Assembly (NCBI RefSeq): GCF_001427905.1
Contig: NZ_LMEF01000023.1
Location: forward strand, 474,687 to 538,686
Direction: 5' to 3'
From: Flavobacterium sp. Root420
GTDB lineage: Bacteria > Bacteroidota > Bacteroidia > Flavobacteriales > Flavobacteriaceae
Length of the DNA: 64,000 nt
The notes under the pieces: generated by a model
The model's input: the letters and a program-made list of their open reading frames with translations, nothing else
What the model was told of the DNA's origin: nothing
The model's database searches: none
In this document: piece after piece, positions 25,433 through 33,884 of the stretch
How positions within the stretch are numbered: position 1 is the stretch's first letter
Layout of the letters: each line of letters opens with the position of its first letter
Translations under genes and position numbers: made by a program

Positions 25433-25437
25433 TTGGT

Positions 25438-25866
25438 ATGAAATCAAAAAAAGGACAAAATTCAATCAGTAATTTACTTGTACAAATCTGTAAACTGCGA
25501 AGAAACAAAAGCAATATTTTATTGTCAGATGCAGGTATTCATGGCGGACAGGATATTCTTCTTTATTATTTAAGTATTGAAGATGGTCAGACTGTTTCGG
25601 CACTTGTAGAAAAAATGTGCATTCAACATGCCACAATTTCAACTATGATAGATCGTATGCAGGCAAGTGGTATGATAAAAAAAGTAAAAGATAATATTGA
25701 TAAGCGAACTTCAAGAGTATTTATTACAGAACAAGGTCAGCAAGCATACAAGCAAATTGCCGAAATATGGAAGATAATGGAAACCACAGTAATTAAAGGA
25801 TTAGACACAAATCAACAAAAGACTTTAAATGGGCTTTTGCAAATTGTTCTTAAGAATTTGAGTTAA
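25438..25866 (+). CDS. MarR family transcriptional regulator
   Basis: 142 residues with the winged helix: TVSALVEKMCIQHATISTMIDRMQASGMIKKVKDNIDKRTSRVFITEQG (about 52-105). It probably represses itself and the NmrA-like gene 60 bases downstream through the palindromes at 25398-25417 and 25886-25897. An inducer is not evident from the sequence. Confidence 0.92.
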   Translation: MKSKKGQNSISNLLVQICKLRRNKSNILLSDAGIHGGQDILLYYLSIEDGQTVSALVEKMCIQHATISTMIDRMQASGMIKKVKDNIDKRTSRVFITEQGQQAYKQIAEIWKIMETTVIKGLDTNQQKTLNGLLQIVLKNLS

Positions 25867-25885
25867 CTTTTTTTTGACTAAATAG

Positions 25886-25897
25886 TTAGTCGACTAA
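25886..25897 (+). promoter_or_regulatory. Second MarR-type palindrome before the NmrA-like gene
   Basis: TTAGTCGACTAA, perfectly self-complementary, preceded by TAG. It lies 29 bases ahead of the ATG at 25926 and shares the TTAGT/ACTAA core with the operator at 25398-25417. Confidence 0.65.
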
Positions 25898-25925
25898 ACA
25901 ATATAAACTATTAAATAAAAATAAA

Positions 25926-26795
25926 ATGGAAACTAAAAATAAAATTACCGTATTTGGTGCAACGGGCAAAATTGGTAAAGAATTATTGGCTTTTCTTTCA
26001 AAAGCAAATATTCCAACCATTGCTGTAACAAGAGACAAAAGCAAGATTAAAGTTCTTCCAAATATAGAATGGATGGAAGCAGATATGAATAATCCAGAAA
26101 CACTCACCCAGACAATGATTGATAGCAAAGCTGTATTTCTGGCAACAAATGTTAATCAAAAATTTGTGCAAGAACAAAATAATGCAATTGAAGTTGCAAA
26201 GAAGTGTAATGTAAAACATATTGTAAAAGTGTCATCACCCGGAGCTGACAAAGATTCTCAAAACTTTATCGCAAAGCCTAATGGCGAAGTAGAAGACCTT
26301 CTGAAATTGTCTGGTATTGGTTTTACAATCATTCAACCGAACTCTTTTATGCAAAATTGGTTTGGTCATTTTTCAGAAACTATTCAAAAAGAAAGGAAAA
26401 TATTTGAAGCAACAGGTGATGGGAAAAAGCCATTTATTGACACTAGAGATATTGCCGAAGTTGCTTATACACTTTTAACAAATCCAATTGAACATCTAAA
26501 CAAAACCTATTTACTAACCGGTGGTGTTGCAATAAGCTATGGTAAGGTTGCAGAAGCCATCAGTAAAGTAATCGGAGAAAAAGTTGACTATATACAAATG
26601 ACAAGCGAGGAAGCCAGACAACGAATGACAGAAAAAGGAATGCCGACAATGATGATTCAAACTTTTCTTGCCATTGCGGAAGGACAACGCAATGGAAAAG
26701 CAGATTTTGTAAATACTGTTGTGGAAGAAATACTGAATAAAAAACCTATAACAGTCGAACAATTTGCGCTGGACTATAAACAAATGTTTAAGTAA
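25926..26795 (+). CDS. NmrA-like NAD(P)-binding protein
   Basis: 289 residues. The N-terminus has the atypical-SDR glycine motif VFGATGKIGKELLAFL, then HIVKVSSPGADKDS and TGVAISYGK-type segments typical of NmrA/quinone reductase 2-like proteins. They sense or use NAD(P)H and often detoxify electrophiles. It is placed under the MarR regulator encoded just upstream. Confidence 0.9.
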   Translation: METKNKITVFGATGKIGKELLAFLSKANIPTIAVTRDKSKIKVLPNIEWMEADMNNPETLTQTMIDSKAVFLATNVNQKFVQEQNNAIEVAKKCNVKHIVKVSSPGADKDSQNFIAKPNGEVEDLLKLSGIGFTIIQPNSFMQNWFGHFSETIQKERKIFEATGDGKKPFIDTRDIAEVAYTLLTNPIEHLNKTYLLTGGVAISYGKVAEAISKVIGEKVDYIQMTSEEARQRMTEKGMPTMMIQTFLAIAEGQRNGKADFVNTVVEEILNKKPITVEQFALDYKQMFK

Positions 26796-26898
26796 AATAC
26801 GAACCACAAATACAAATTCCTCCTAGCAATGTTTTTATGGGTTTACTGGAAGTTATTCCAGCTTTAATACCAACGTGTTAAGATTTTTATTTAATTAA

Positions 26899-26930
26899 AA
26901 AGCTTTTTCCAAAGTATTGGAAAAAGCTTT
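26899..26930. terminator. Bidirectional terminator between the NmrA-like and lipoprotein genes
   Basis: Perfect 14-bp stem AAAGCTTTTTCCAA/TTGGAAAAAGCTTT with loop AGTA. It separates convergent genes. Confidence 0.88.
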
Positions 26931-26953
26931 AAGAATAGTGGAAGGAATTAGTT

Positions 26954-27901
26954 TTATGGACAATGATTGGCATCAATAAATGTACCTATTCTGCCTCCGG
27001 CTGCAATGACCTGACTTTTAGTAATACCATTAGATGTAGCAGGGAGATTAAAATAAGTGTAAGGATGTTTTCCGGTGGTTGTGACAAGCGTTGTAAAGAT
27101 ATTTATACCTGTAAAATAGGCTTCTATAATTGCAGCATCTGCAGCAACTTCACTTTCAACACCACTTAAACGTACTGCTCCAAGTTGGAAGAAACCATTC
27201 ATCGTCTGATCTCCGCCAGGACCCCGATCAATAAACCATGCATTATTACCCTGTGCTTGTGTATAAGTTACTCCTCCAATAGTAAGACCGTTTACCCAAA
27301 ACTGGCTTGCCCCATTATTTACTGCTCCATTAGCAAAGAAAAATCCTTGTGAGAATGAACAGTATGCTTCATTAGGGCATCCAGGTCCTGAAATAGTTCC
27401 CTGATTACATGAAGTACCTGCCTTAATCCATGCGATGGTAGTTTCATCAATACTGTAACCCTTATCAAATTTCAAAACCAATACCCAGGAAGTTGCAGCC
27501 TGAAGATCATCAAACTTAACAAAATTAGTTGTAATAGATTGTGGGTCGCAAGTTGTACCTGATCCTTCTGTCGGTGTTAAATTGGCTGGGCTTCCATTTA
27601 CAGTTGCCCAAATAATATCTCCAAAAGTTGCACTTTGATCGCCACAGTTATTTAGGTCGATGATAAAATGGCTTAAATCCTTTGCATTTGCTTTAACGCG
27701 TGTTATTGTATACGTCCAAACTGTTCCATCTGGACTAACAGTAACAGAAATGTTATAATCGCCCCACTGGCTTGTAGAAGCAGGAGATTTGGCACTAGAT
27801 GCAGAAGACATCGAAGCATCCGGATTCACAGTTATAAGCTCATCGCTGCAACCAAATGTGGAAAAAACCACAATCGCTACTAGTAAAATTACTTTTTTCA
27901 T
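26954..27901 (-). CDS. Surface lipoprotein, function unknown
   Basis: 315 residues with lipobox STFGC (Cys about residue 18), a Ser/Ala-rich linker (SMSSASSAKSPASTS) and a beta-rich domain with several Cys residues, e.g. NLNNCGDQ, TTCDPQ and GPGCPNEAYCS. These may pair as disulfides. The PGGDQTMNGFFQLGAVRLSGVES segment is distinctive, but I know no family. Confidence 0.8.
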   Translation of the reverse strand: MKKVILLVAIVVFSTFGCSDELITVNPDASMSSASSAKSPASTSQWGDYNISVTVSPDGTVWTYTITRVKANAKDLSHFIIDLNNCGDQSATFGDIIWATVNGSPANLTPTEGSGTTCDPQSITTNFVKFDDLQAATSWVLVLKFDKGYSIDETTIAWIKAGTSCNQGTISGPGCPNEAYCSFSQGFFFANGAVNNGASQFWVNGLTIGGVTYTQAQGNNAWFIDRGPGGDQTMNGFFQLGAVRLSGVESEVAADAAIIEAYFTGINIFTTLVTTTGKHPYTYFNLPATSNGITKSQVIAAGGRIGTFIDANHCP

Positions 27902-28264
27902 TTTGATATATATTTAATTGAATTAATTAAAAAATACCATAAAAATTGTAGAAGAGTAAATAGCAAAAATGGGGTTTCAATCCAAAGCTATAGTGTAATT
28001 TCTACTAAAAAAAACAAACCCGTTTAAGTGACAATTAATTCGTTAAAATACTGTAATTATGATCATTAGCATTATTTTTTTATGAGACTTCTTTTAGGTG
28101 CTAATAAAATAAAGAGAATTAAATTTCCATTTTTAACTAAATCAAAATGCATAAGGTACAATTAAGATACAAATTGAAAAGTAAACAATTATAATAAGGA
28201 TGTTCTGCATTTTTAACGTCACCGGAAATACAAACCGCAACTTGAAAATAGGTCAATTTCTTTA

Positions 28265-28306
28265 GATTCTGCATAAAATGATTTGTAAATATCCCGTAAG
28301 GGTCAC
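28265..28306 (+). repeat. Dispersed repeat, 3' fragment E
   Basis: GATTCTGCATAAAATGATTTG...CCCGTAAGGGTCAC; it matches the last 42 bases of copies A and B with substitutions, and is again followed by a hairpin. Confidence 0.5.
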
Positions 28307-28310
28307 AAAT

Positions 28311-28343
28311 AAAAAGCTCCAAATCAATAATTTAGAGCTTTTT
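28311..28343. terminator. Terminator between convergent units
   Basis: AAAAAGCTC/GAGCTTTTT outer stem with an extended CAAAT/ATTT inner stem. It lies 59 bases past the end of the PRC-barrel gene, next to repeat E. Confidence 0.75.
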
Positions 28344-28401
28344 ATTTGGGTTTTTACTATTTAACCAGCTTTTATCTATAATAGTTGCTATCTGTAAATA
28401 C

Positions 28402-28911
28402 TTAGTGACCGTCAAATTCCCTGCGGTTGTAAAAAGCGTCATCATCACTATCAAAGCCAGAGCCAGGATCATTTTCAGGATAATAGGACTTCATTACTCT
28501 TCTTTCATAATCCCTGTCAAAATTATGCTGCCTGTTATATCGGCTTGTGTTTCTAAATGTATCATATCCAATACTGTTAGCCATAACAATTTTCGTATCC
28601 TTATTTATGTTTACAGATCCAATTGGTATGATAATATGGCTGTCTCCTTCTTTATAGACAAACTCCTTTCCATTGTCGTTTGCTATAACATCATGCACTT
28701 CATTGCGGTCATCTAGTAATCCTTTATCTAATTTCACATCCAGGTAGACCACACGCTTCATATCTTTATTAACCCAGAGATTATCAATTTTGCCAATTGT
28801 ATGGTTATCAGCGTCTACGATCTTCCATCCTCTTACATCAGAATAATTTGAAGCAATTTTATAATCAGATAATTCGTCCAGTCTGTATAAGTTTTTGTCT
28901 TTGTTTTCCAT
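28402..28911 (-). CDS. PRC-barrel domain protein
   Basis: 169 residues. The PRC-barrel strands are at about residues 12-120 (VRGWKIVDADNHTIGKIDNLWVNKDMKRVVYLDVKL), after which comes an Asp/Arg/Tyr-rich disordered tail (DNDPGSGFDSDDD-like). PRC-barrel proteins of this length in Bacteroidota are often stress related. The 5' end has a 19-base tandem duplication that repeats the ribosome-binding site and ATGGAAAAC out of frame. Confidence 0.85.
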   Translation of the reverse strand: MENKDKNLYRLDELSDYKIASNYSDVRGWKIVDADNHTIGKIDNLWVNKDMKRVVYLDVKLDKGLLDDRNEVHDVIANDNGKEFVYKEGDSHIIIPIGSVNINKDTKIVMANSIGYDTFRNTSRYNRQHNFDRDYERRVMKSYYPENDPGSGFDSDDDAFYNRREFDGH

Positions 28912-29040
28912 AATTTTTATAGTTTTCCATAATTTTTATAAATAATATTATATACTGTTTTTCTTTCGGGTACTTCAGGAAACTAAATTTTCCTTAATAC
29001 GTGAAAGAACAATATTGTCCCACTATTTTTCGGTTATTTT

Positions 29041-29196
29041 CTATTGTGCACTTGTAGTGTTTTCGATTTCTACGCTGTTTTCACTGTTAGCTTCATGATC
29101 TTTTACAAAGATGTAGTATACAAGTGCTCCGATTATTAGTACTGCTACAATCCATGGCCATATAGGTTTCTTTTTCTCAATTTTAATTTCTGCCAT
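29041..29196 (-). CDS. 51-residue single-pass membrane protein
   Basis: Starts MAEIKIEKKKPIWPWIVAVL, then IIGALVYYIFV and a polar acidic tail ending in SAQ. One transmembrane helix with a basic flank on the inner side. It lies upstream of the PRC-barrel gene in the same direction. A gap of about 130 bases makes co-transcription uncertain. It is too short for ordinary gene lists. Confidence 0.7.
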   Translation of the reverse strand: MAEIKIEKKKPIWPWIVAVLIIGALVYYIFVKDHEANSENSVEIENTTSAQ

Positions 29197-29316
29197 AATT
29201 ATTTTTTTTTTTGATTATAAAATAGTTTTAAAACACTATTAAAGATACAAATGAGAAGAGACTAAGAAGTATTTAATTTCGGCAGGATGTTACACAATTC
29301 CCAGTAGATAGGTATA

Positions 29317-29424
29317 GAAGATTGCGTGGAACCCTATGCAGATATCTTAACACCAATTATCTATGCTATGAAAGATTGGGGGTTAAATCACAAGAAGAAA
29401 ATTTTCCACAAAGTGACTAGCTAA
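29317..29424 (+). pseudogene. Remnant of an HxlR-type regulator C-terminus
   Basis: The frame reads PYADILTPIIYAMKDWGLNH, which resembles the end of HxlR regulators (YGKTLEPILDAMCDWG). There is no upstream frame, so it is only a fragment of a lost gene. The identification is tentative. Confidence 0.45.
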
Positions 29425-29558
29425 AATTGCCATAATTTTGAAAAAGCGAAAGCATCTACAATCAAGTTTTTTGAAGGCTATTTATTTGAAGTAGTACTTT
29501 TTAACATTTTAACCACCTAAGTATTTTTTATCAAAATAGTTTTATATCTCAAAACTAT

Positions 29559-29578
29559 ATCGTAATATTGCAATATAA
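29559..29578 (+). promoter_or_regulatory. Probable ArsR operator
   Basis: ATATCGTAATATTGCAATAT, a near-perfect inverted repeat (8 of 10 positions per arm) ending 10 bases before the ArsR ATG. The position and ATAT...ATAT form fit ArsR/SmtB operators. Confidence 0.6.
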
Positions 29579-29588
29579 AAATAAAACA

Positions 29589-29921
29589 ATGGGAGCTACA
29601 AAAACAGATCACTTTACAGGCAGTCAAAACGAGCTTGCGGTTTTAGCTAAGGCTTTAGGCCATCCGGCCCGAATCGCTATTATGGAACACCTGCTAAAAG
29701 TAGATACCTGTATCTGCGGAGATATAGTCAATGAATTACCGCTATCGCAGCCGACAGTATCACAGCATCTTAAGGAACTTAAAAATGCCGGTTTAATAAA
29801 AGGAAGTATTGATGGTAACTCTATTTGTTATTGTATTAATGAACCGGGATTAGAAAAAATAAAAGGCTTTTTCGAACATATCACTGCTCATTTACAAAAA
29901 AAGAGAAACGAATGCTGTTAA
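29589..29921 (+). CDS. ArsR/SmtB family repressor
   Basis: 110 residues from ATG 29589 (a TTG at 29568 in frame overlaps the operator and is unlikely). The metal-sensing sequence DTCICGDIV and the helix LSQPTVSQHLKELKNAGLIKG match arsenic-sensing ArsR proteins. It ends in a Cys pair (NECC). First gene of the arsenic operon. Confidence 0.92.
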   Translation: MGATKTDHFTGSQNELAVLAKALGHPARIAIMEHLLKVDTCICGDIVNELPLSQPTVSQHLKELKNAGLIKGSIDGNSICYCINEPGLEKIKGFFEHITAHLQKKRNECC

Positions 29922-30066
29922 ATTAATCAATATAGAAATCAGAAAACTATTAGATACAGATTGATCACTTATCAATTAAGTATTAATTAATTACAAAAGA
30001 TTATGGTAAAAATAACTCAATAAATATTTATTACTGTATTGTAAAAACTTTTAAAACACATACATT

Positions 30067-30540
30067 ATGAAACTTTCAGAAATTAAAGAAGTACTAAAAA
30101 CAGTAGAAGCTGTAAATTTTGAATTGCCAAACGGAAATTTTGTTCCAGAATATTTCCATGTAACAGAAGTTGGTTTAATCACAAAAAACTTTATTGACTG
30201 CGGAGGAACTGTAAGAAAAGAAACCGTTGTTAACTTTCAGCTTTGGGATGCTAATGATTATGAGCATAGACTTAAGCCACAAAAACTGATTCATATTATT
30301 GAACTTTCAGAAAAGGTTCTGGGTATTGAAGATTATGAAATTGAAGTTGAATATCAAGATACTACAATTGGTAAATATGACTTAGGGTTTAACGGTAAAA
30401 ACTTCATTCTGCTTAATAAACAGACTGCTTGTCTTGCTCAGAAACAATGCGGAATACCGTCAGATAAATCTAAGGTAAAATTATCACAGTTAAATGCTGA
30501 TAGCTCAAATTCATGCGCACCTGGCTCAGGCTGTTGCTAA
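30067..30540 (+). CDS. DUF6428 family protein
   Basis: 157 residues, recalled as DUF6428, often next to arsenic genes in Bacteroidota. The C-terminus is Cys-rich: QTACLAQKQCG and the tail CAPGSGCC. Such a Cys cluster could bind arsenite or another thiophilic metalloid. The biochemical role is not known. Confidence 0.75.
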   Translation: MKLSEIKEVLKTVEAVNFELPNGNFVPEYFHVTEVGLITKNFIDCGGTVRKETVVNFQLWDANDYEHRLKPQKLIHIIELSEKVLGIEDYEIEVEYQDTTIGKYDLGFNGKNFILLNKQTACLAQKQCGIPSDKSKVKLSQLNADSSNSCAPGSGCC

Positions 30541-30587
30541 TTTCTAAATGACCATTAAAAATCTATTATAAATACCAGACAAAAACT

Positions 30588-31202
30588 ATGTTATTTACTG
30601 ACATTAAAAACACCATTAATTCATTTGATTATAATCAGGTCTCGCAAGAACGCAAAACTATACTACAGCCATTGGTTGATTATATTCAAAACAAAGTTGA
30701 TAATAAACAGAGCATAAGACTAAATTTAATCTGCACACACAATTCCAGAAGAAGTCACTTGTCACAGGTTTGGGCACAGACTGCCGCTGCCAATTATAAC
30801 ATACAAAATGTTTCCTGCTATTCAGGAGGCACAGAGGCTACTGCCCTATTTCCGATGGTAGCCAAAACGCTGCAGCATTCCGGATTTAAAGTTAAAGCTA
30901 TTTCAGAAGGCCAAAACCCGGTTTATTCTATAAAATTTGCATCAAATGAACTCCCGGTTATCGGCTTTTCTAAAGCCTATGATGATGATTTTAATCCTGA
31001 GAGTGAATTTGCTGCTATAATGACCTGCTCACAGGCTGACGTTGGCTGTCCTTTTATTGCAGGTGCGGAAAAACGTATTCCAATAACCTTTGAAGATCCA
31101 AAAGTTTCAGATGGTACATCAGAGCAAAAAAACGTATATCTGGAGCGAAGTCTTCAAATTGGAACTGAAATGTTTTATGTATTCTCACAAATCAAACAAT
31201 AA
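30588..31202 (+). CDS. Arsenate reductase-like low-molecular-weight phosphatase protein
   Basis: 204 residues with [19 protein letters not shown]. Its phosphatase P-loop, C-T-H-N-S-R-R-S, deviates at one residue from C-x5-R-[ST] forms but keeps Cys, Arg and Ser. A second Cys-containing motif ([11 protein letters not shown]) follows near residue 145. It should reduce arsenate for export by the next gene, which begins 2 bases on. Confidence 0.88.
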   Translation: MLFTDIKNTINSFDYNQVSQERKTILQPLVDYIQNKVDNKQSIRLNLICTHNSRRSHLSQVWAQTAAANYNIQNVSCYSGGTEATALFPMVAKTLQHSGFKVKAISEGQNPVYSIKFASNELPVIGFSKAYDDDFNPESEFAAIMTCSQADVGCPFIAGAEKRIPITFEDPKVSDGTSEQKNVYLERSLQIGTEMFYVFSQIKQ

Positions 31203-31204
31203 AA

Positions 31205-32284
31205 ATGTCAGCAAATAACTGTGCGCCTGCCATAGGACGCAAGAAACTAGGATTCCCGGATCAATTTTTAACGCTTTGGATCTTCCTGGCTATGGCTCTT
31301 GGTGTAGCAATTGGTTATTTCATACCCTCCAGCGGTAATTTTATTAACTCCTTTTCAAGTGGAACAACCAATATCCCTTTGGCTATAGGACTGATACTTA
31401 TGATGTACCCACCTTTGGCAAAAGTGAAATACGAACAGATGGCGCAAGTTTTTAGAAACACTAAAATTCTAGGAGCTTCACTATTTCTAAATTGGATTGT
31501 CGGTCCTATATTAATGTTTTCTCTGGCTTTGCTTTTTTTAAATGGCTATCCTGAATATATGATCGGCGTGATCCTAATAGGTTTAGCGCGCTGTATCGCC
31601 ATGGTTGTAGTTTGGAATGATTTGGCAGATGGAAACAGGGAATATGCTGCTGGTCTTATTGCCCTTAATAGTATTTTTCAGGTATTACTTTACAGCGTAT
31701 ATGCTTATATTTTTATTACTATTCTTCCACCCTATTTTGGCTATAATGGTTTTGAAGTAAATATCAGTATTGGTCAGATTGCCGAGAGTGTCGGGATATA
31801 TTTAGGAATTCCTTTCGCACTTGGAATCATAAGCCGTTATGCTCTTATTGCATTGAAAGGCTCAGAATGGTTTGAAACTAAATATGTACCTTTTATTTCT
31901 CCTATTACACTAATATCATTGCTTTTTACCATCATTGTGATGTTTAGTCTTAAGGGAAAACTGATTGTTCAAATTCCTATGGATGTTGTACGCATAGCAA
32001 TACCACTTGTAATTTACTTTACTATAATGTTTATCATCAGCTTTTTTGTTGGAAAATACTTCGGAGCTGACTATTCAAAAACAACAGCAATAGCTTTTAC
32101 GGCTACAGGAAACAATTTCGAACTTGCAATTGCTGTAGCGATTAGTGTCTTTGGCATAAACAGTGGTCAGGCATTTGCAGGAGTTATAGGCCCTTTGGTA
32201 GAAGTGCCAGCGCTTATTGCATTAGTTAATGTTGCTTTTTGGTTTCGAAAAAAATATTACGGTTCTCAAACTGTGCAAGAATAA
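31205..32284 (+). CDS. ACR3 family arsenite efflux transporter
   Basis: 359 residues, about ten transmembrane helices, with the ACR3 sequence [18 protein letters not shown], which contains the conserved Cys, and [17 protein letters not shown]. It exports arsenite. Co-transcribed with the arsenate reductase gene (2-base gap), DUF6428 and ArsR. Confidence 0.95.
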   Translation: MSANNCAPAIGRKKLGFPDQFLTLWIFLAMALGVAIGYFIPSSGNFINSFSSGTTNIPLAIGLILMMYPPLAKVKYEQMAQVFRNTKILGASLFLNWIVGPILMFSLALLFLNGYPEYMIGVILIGLARCIAMVVVWNDLADGNREYAAGLIALNSIFQVLLYSVYAYIFITILPPYFGYNGFEVNISIGQIAESVGIYLGIPFALGIISRYALIALKGSEWFETKYVPFISPITLISLLFTIIVMFSLKGKLIVQIPMDVVRIAIPLVIYFTIMFIISFFVGKYFGADYSKTTAIAFTATGNNFELAIAVAISVFGINSGQAFAGVIGPLVEVPALIALVNVAFWFRKKYYGSQTVQE

Positions 32285-32374
32285 AACTTTCGATATTTTA
32301 TAATGTGCATACTTAAAAAAATTTAACTTCAGCAATCAAATATTGAAATATAATCAATTTATCAAAATCCCTGT

Positions 32375-33883
32375 TTAGTGTGCTTTTCTAAGATATTCAT
32401 CAAATGCTTTATCAGGATCTGATGTTGCATATTCATTTTCTGGTTCCGGAATTACGTGAATTTTTGAATCCTGTAAAGATACAATGGCAGAACACACATA
32501 TACGCCAATTTTTCCGTCACTGTATTTGAAATCCAATAAGGTTAATTTTACCACTTCGTTTATAGAAAGCTCATAATAATTGCCATGACGAATTATTTTA
32601 AAATAGATCTCCTTAGTGTCTACAATTTCAAACTGATTGGCTTGAATATTTTCAAAAATGAAATTGTTCTTGACATCTTTTTCATTAAATCCCCAAGCCC
32701 GGAATTGAACATATCCATTCACAAAATCAATTGATATATAATAGGCCGTTCCTTCCTCATCACATTCAATTACAAATCCTGTTTTTCCCATTCCTTCAAC
32801 AGCCAGAGTTCCTTCCCAGACAAAATCATTAGAAGGTTTTTCAAAACAAAAAACTTCATAACCACTTCTGCATCCAAAGCGCCATTTACTTTCATGCTCT
32901 AAAACAAAATTTGCCGAAGGATTACATAAAATAGGTAACGGAATTGGTAAATTTTTCTGAAGAATAGTTCGCTGATAAATGCTTTCCCAACGATGATAGG
33001 TCTTTAATAAAAGCCTGCCACTAGTATCGACATCAAGCTGTTTTGGAGGCGGAATAACACGATGTGTATTCACATTTCCGCCCACAAAATAAAAATTGTA
33101 AATCAGGTAATAATCACCCTCTTTTACTATTCTGGCAGCATAATTTCCCTGAGGCATCAAAACATTATTATGAAAAGCGTGGTATTCGCCCTTAAAATCA
33201 GGAGAAAACCAATATCTCACTTTGATATCTTCCCTAATGGAACCCAGCAAATAATGCATTCCTTTTATTTCGACCACACACGGACATTCAACATCGTCAT
33301 ATACGTAAGGCACGTGCAAAGGTTTTTGAAGTACAAAACCATTTTCACCTCTTTTGGCAACTCCAATACAGCCTCTTCTATAAATGGGACCAACGGCGCT
33401 TCGGGCACAAATCAATAAATAATCTTCTCCTTCAAAATGGTATTTATACGGGTCCCTGAAACTAATCCATTCACGGGGGTTATTGGCAGAACTTTCATAA
33501 TAGGGCGCCTGACTTTTTAAAGGAAGGCCGTAATCATTTTCTTTTGTCCAATGAATCAGGTCTGGCGAAACCGCCCTTCCTACTTTTTGCATTATTCCTT
33601 TGTCCCTGCGTTTGAGGCCGGTATAATACATCTCGTACCCTTCTCCTTCAGAGTTTTTACTAACATGCATGGTCCATAACATATCATCATCCCATTGGCC
33701 GGGATCTCCTACAAACAAAGCATTTTTTACTCTTCTCCAGGAAAGACCGTCCCGTGAGACTGCGTGTGCAATATAATCGTGATTGGGAATAATTAAATGA
33801 AATAAATGATGTACTCCGTTTTCATCAATAAAAACATCAACATCGCCTATTTCCCAACTGCTAAAACCTGATCCTGAATACAT
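32375..33883 (-). CDS. GH32-like beta-propeller glycoside hydrolase
   Basis: 502 residues, no signal peptide. The N-terminal five-bladed propeller has WEIGDVDVFIDENG (nucleophile-type Asp region), SFRDPYKYHF (the R-D-P motif of GH32/GH68) and DDVECPCVVEIKG (acid/base-type Glu in E-C). The C-terminal ~150 residues are a beta-sandwich typical of GH32. It starts 1 base after the sucrose-phosphate synthase gene stop, so they are one operon. It may split or make sucrose derivatives in the cytoplasm. Confidence 0.78.
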   Translation of the reverse strand: MYSGSGFSSWEIGDVDVFIDENGVHHLFHLIIPNHDYIAHAVSRDGLSWRRVKNALFVGDPGQWDDDMLWTMHVSKNSEGEGYEMYYTGLKRRDKGIMQKVGRAVSPDLIHWTKENDYGLPLKSQAPYYESSANNPREWISFRDPYKYHFEGEDYLLICARSAVGPIYRRGCIGVAKRGENGFVLQKPLHVPYVYDDVECPCVVEIKGMHYLLGSIREDIKVRYWFSPDFKGEYHAFHNNVLMPQGNYAARIVKEGDYYLIYNFYFVGGNVNTHRVIPPPKQLDVDTSGRLLLKTYHRWESIYQRTILQKNLPIPLPILCNPSANFVLEHESKWRFGCRSGYEVFCFEKPSNDFVWEGTLAVEGMGKTGFVIECDEEGTAYYISIDFVNGYVQFRAWGFNEKDVKNNFIFENIQANQFEIVDTKEIYFKIIRHGNYYELSINEVVKLTLLDFKYSDGKIGVYVCSAIVSLQDSKIHVIPEPENEYATSDPDKAFDEYLRKAH

Positions 33884-33884
33884 A

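Larger units (their letters stand above)
25111..25437. other. Gap with MarR promoter region
   Basis: The left two-thirds holds nothing I recognise. The right end carries the MarR operator and -7 box described separately. Confidence 0.4.
27902..28401. other. Gap with repeat fragment E and a terminator
   Basis: It has the 3' end of the 125-bp repeat (28265-28306) and a hairpin at 28311-28343. No gene is seen elsewhere in it. Confidence 0.5.

Noticed and set aside
28137-28322. 61-codon frame on the minus strand
   Set aside because: It overlaps repeat fragment E and the terminator; no protein features.
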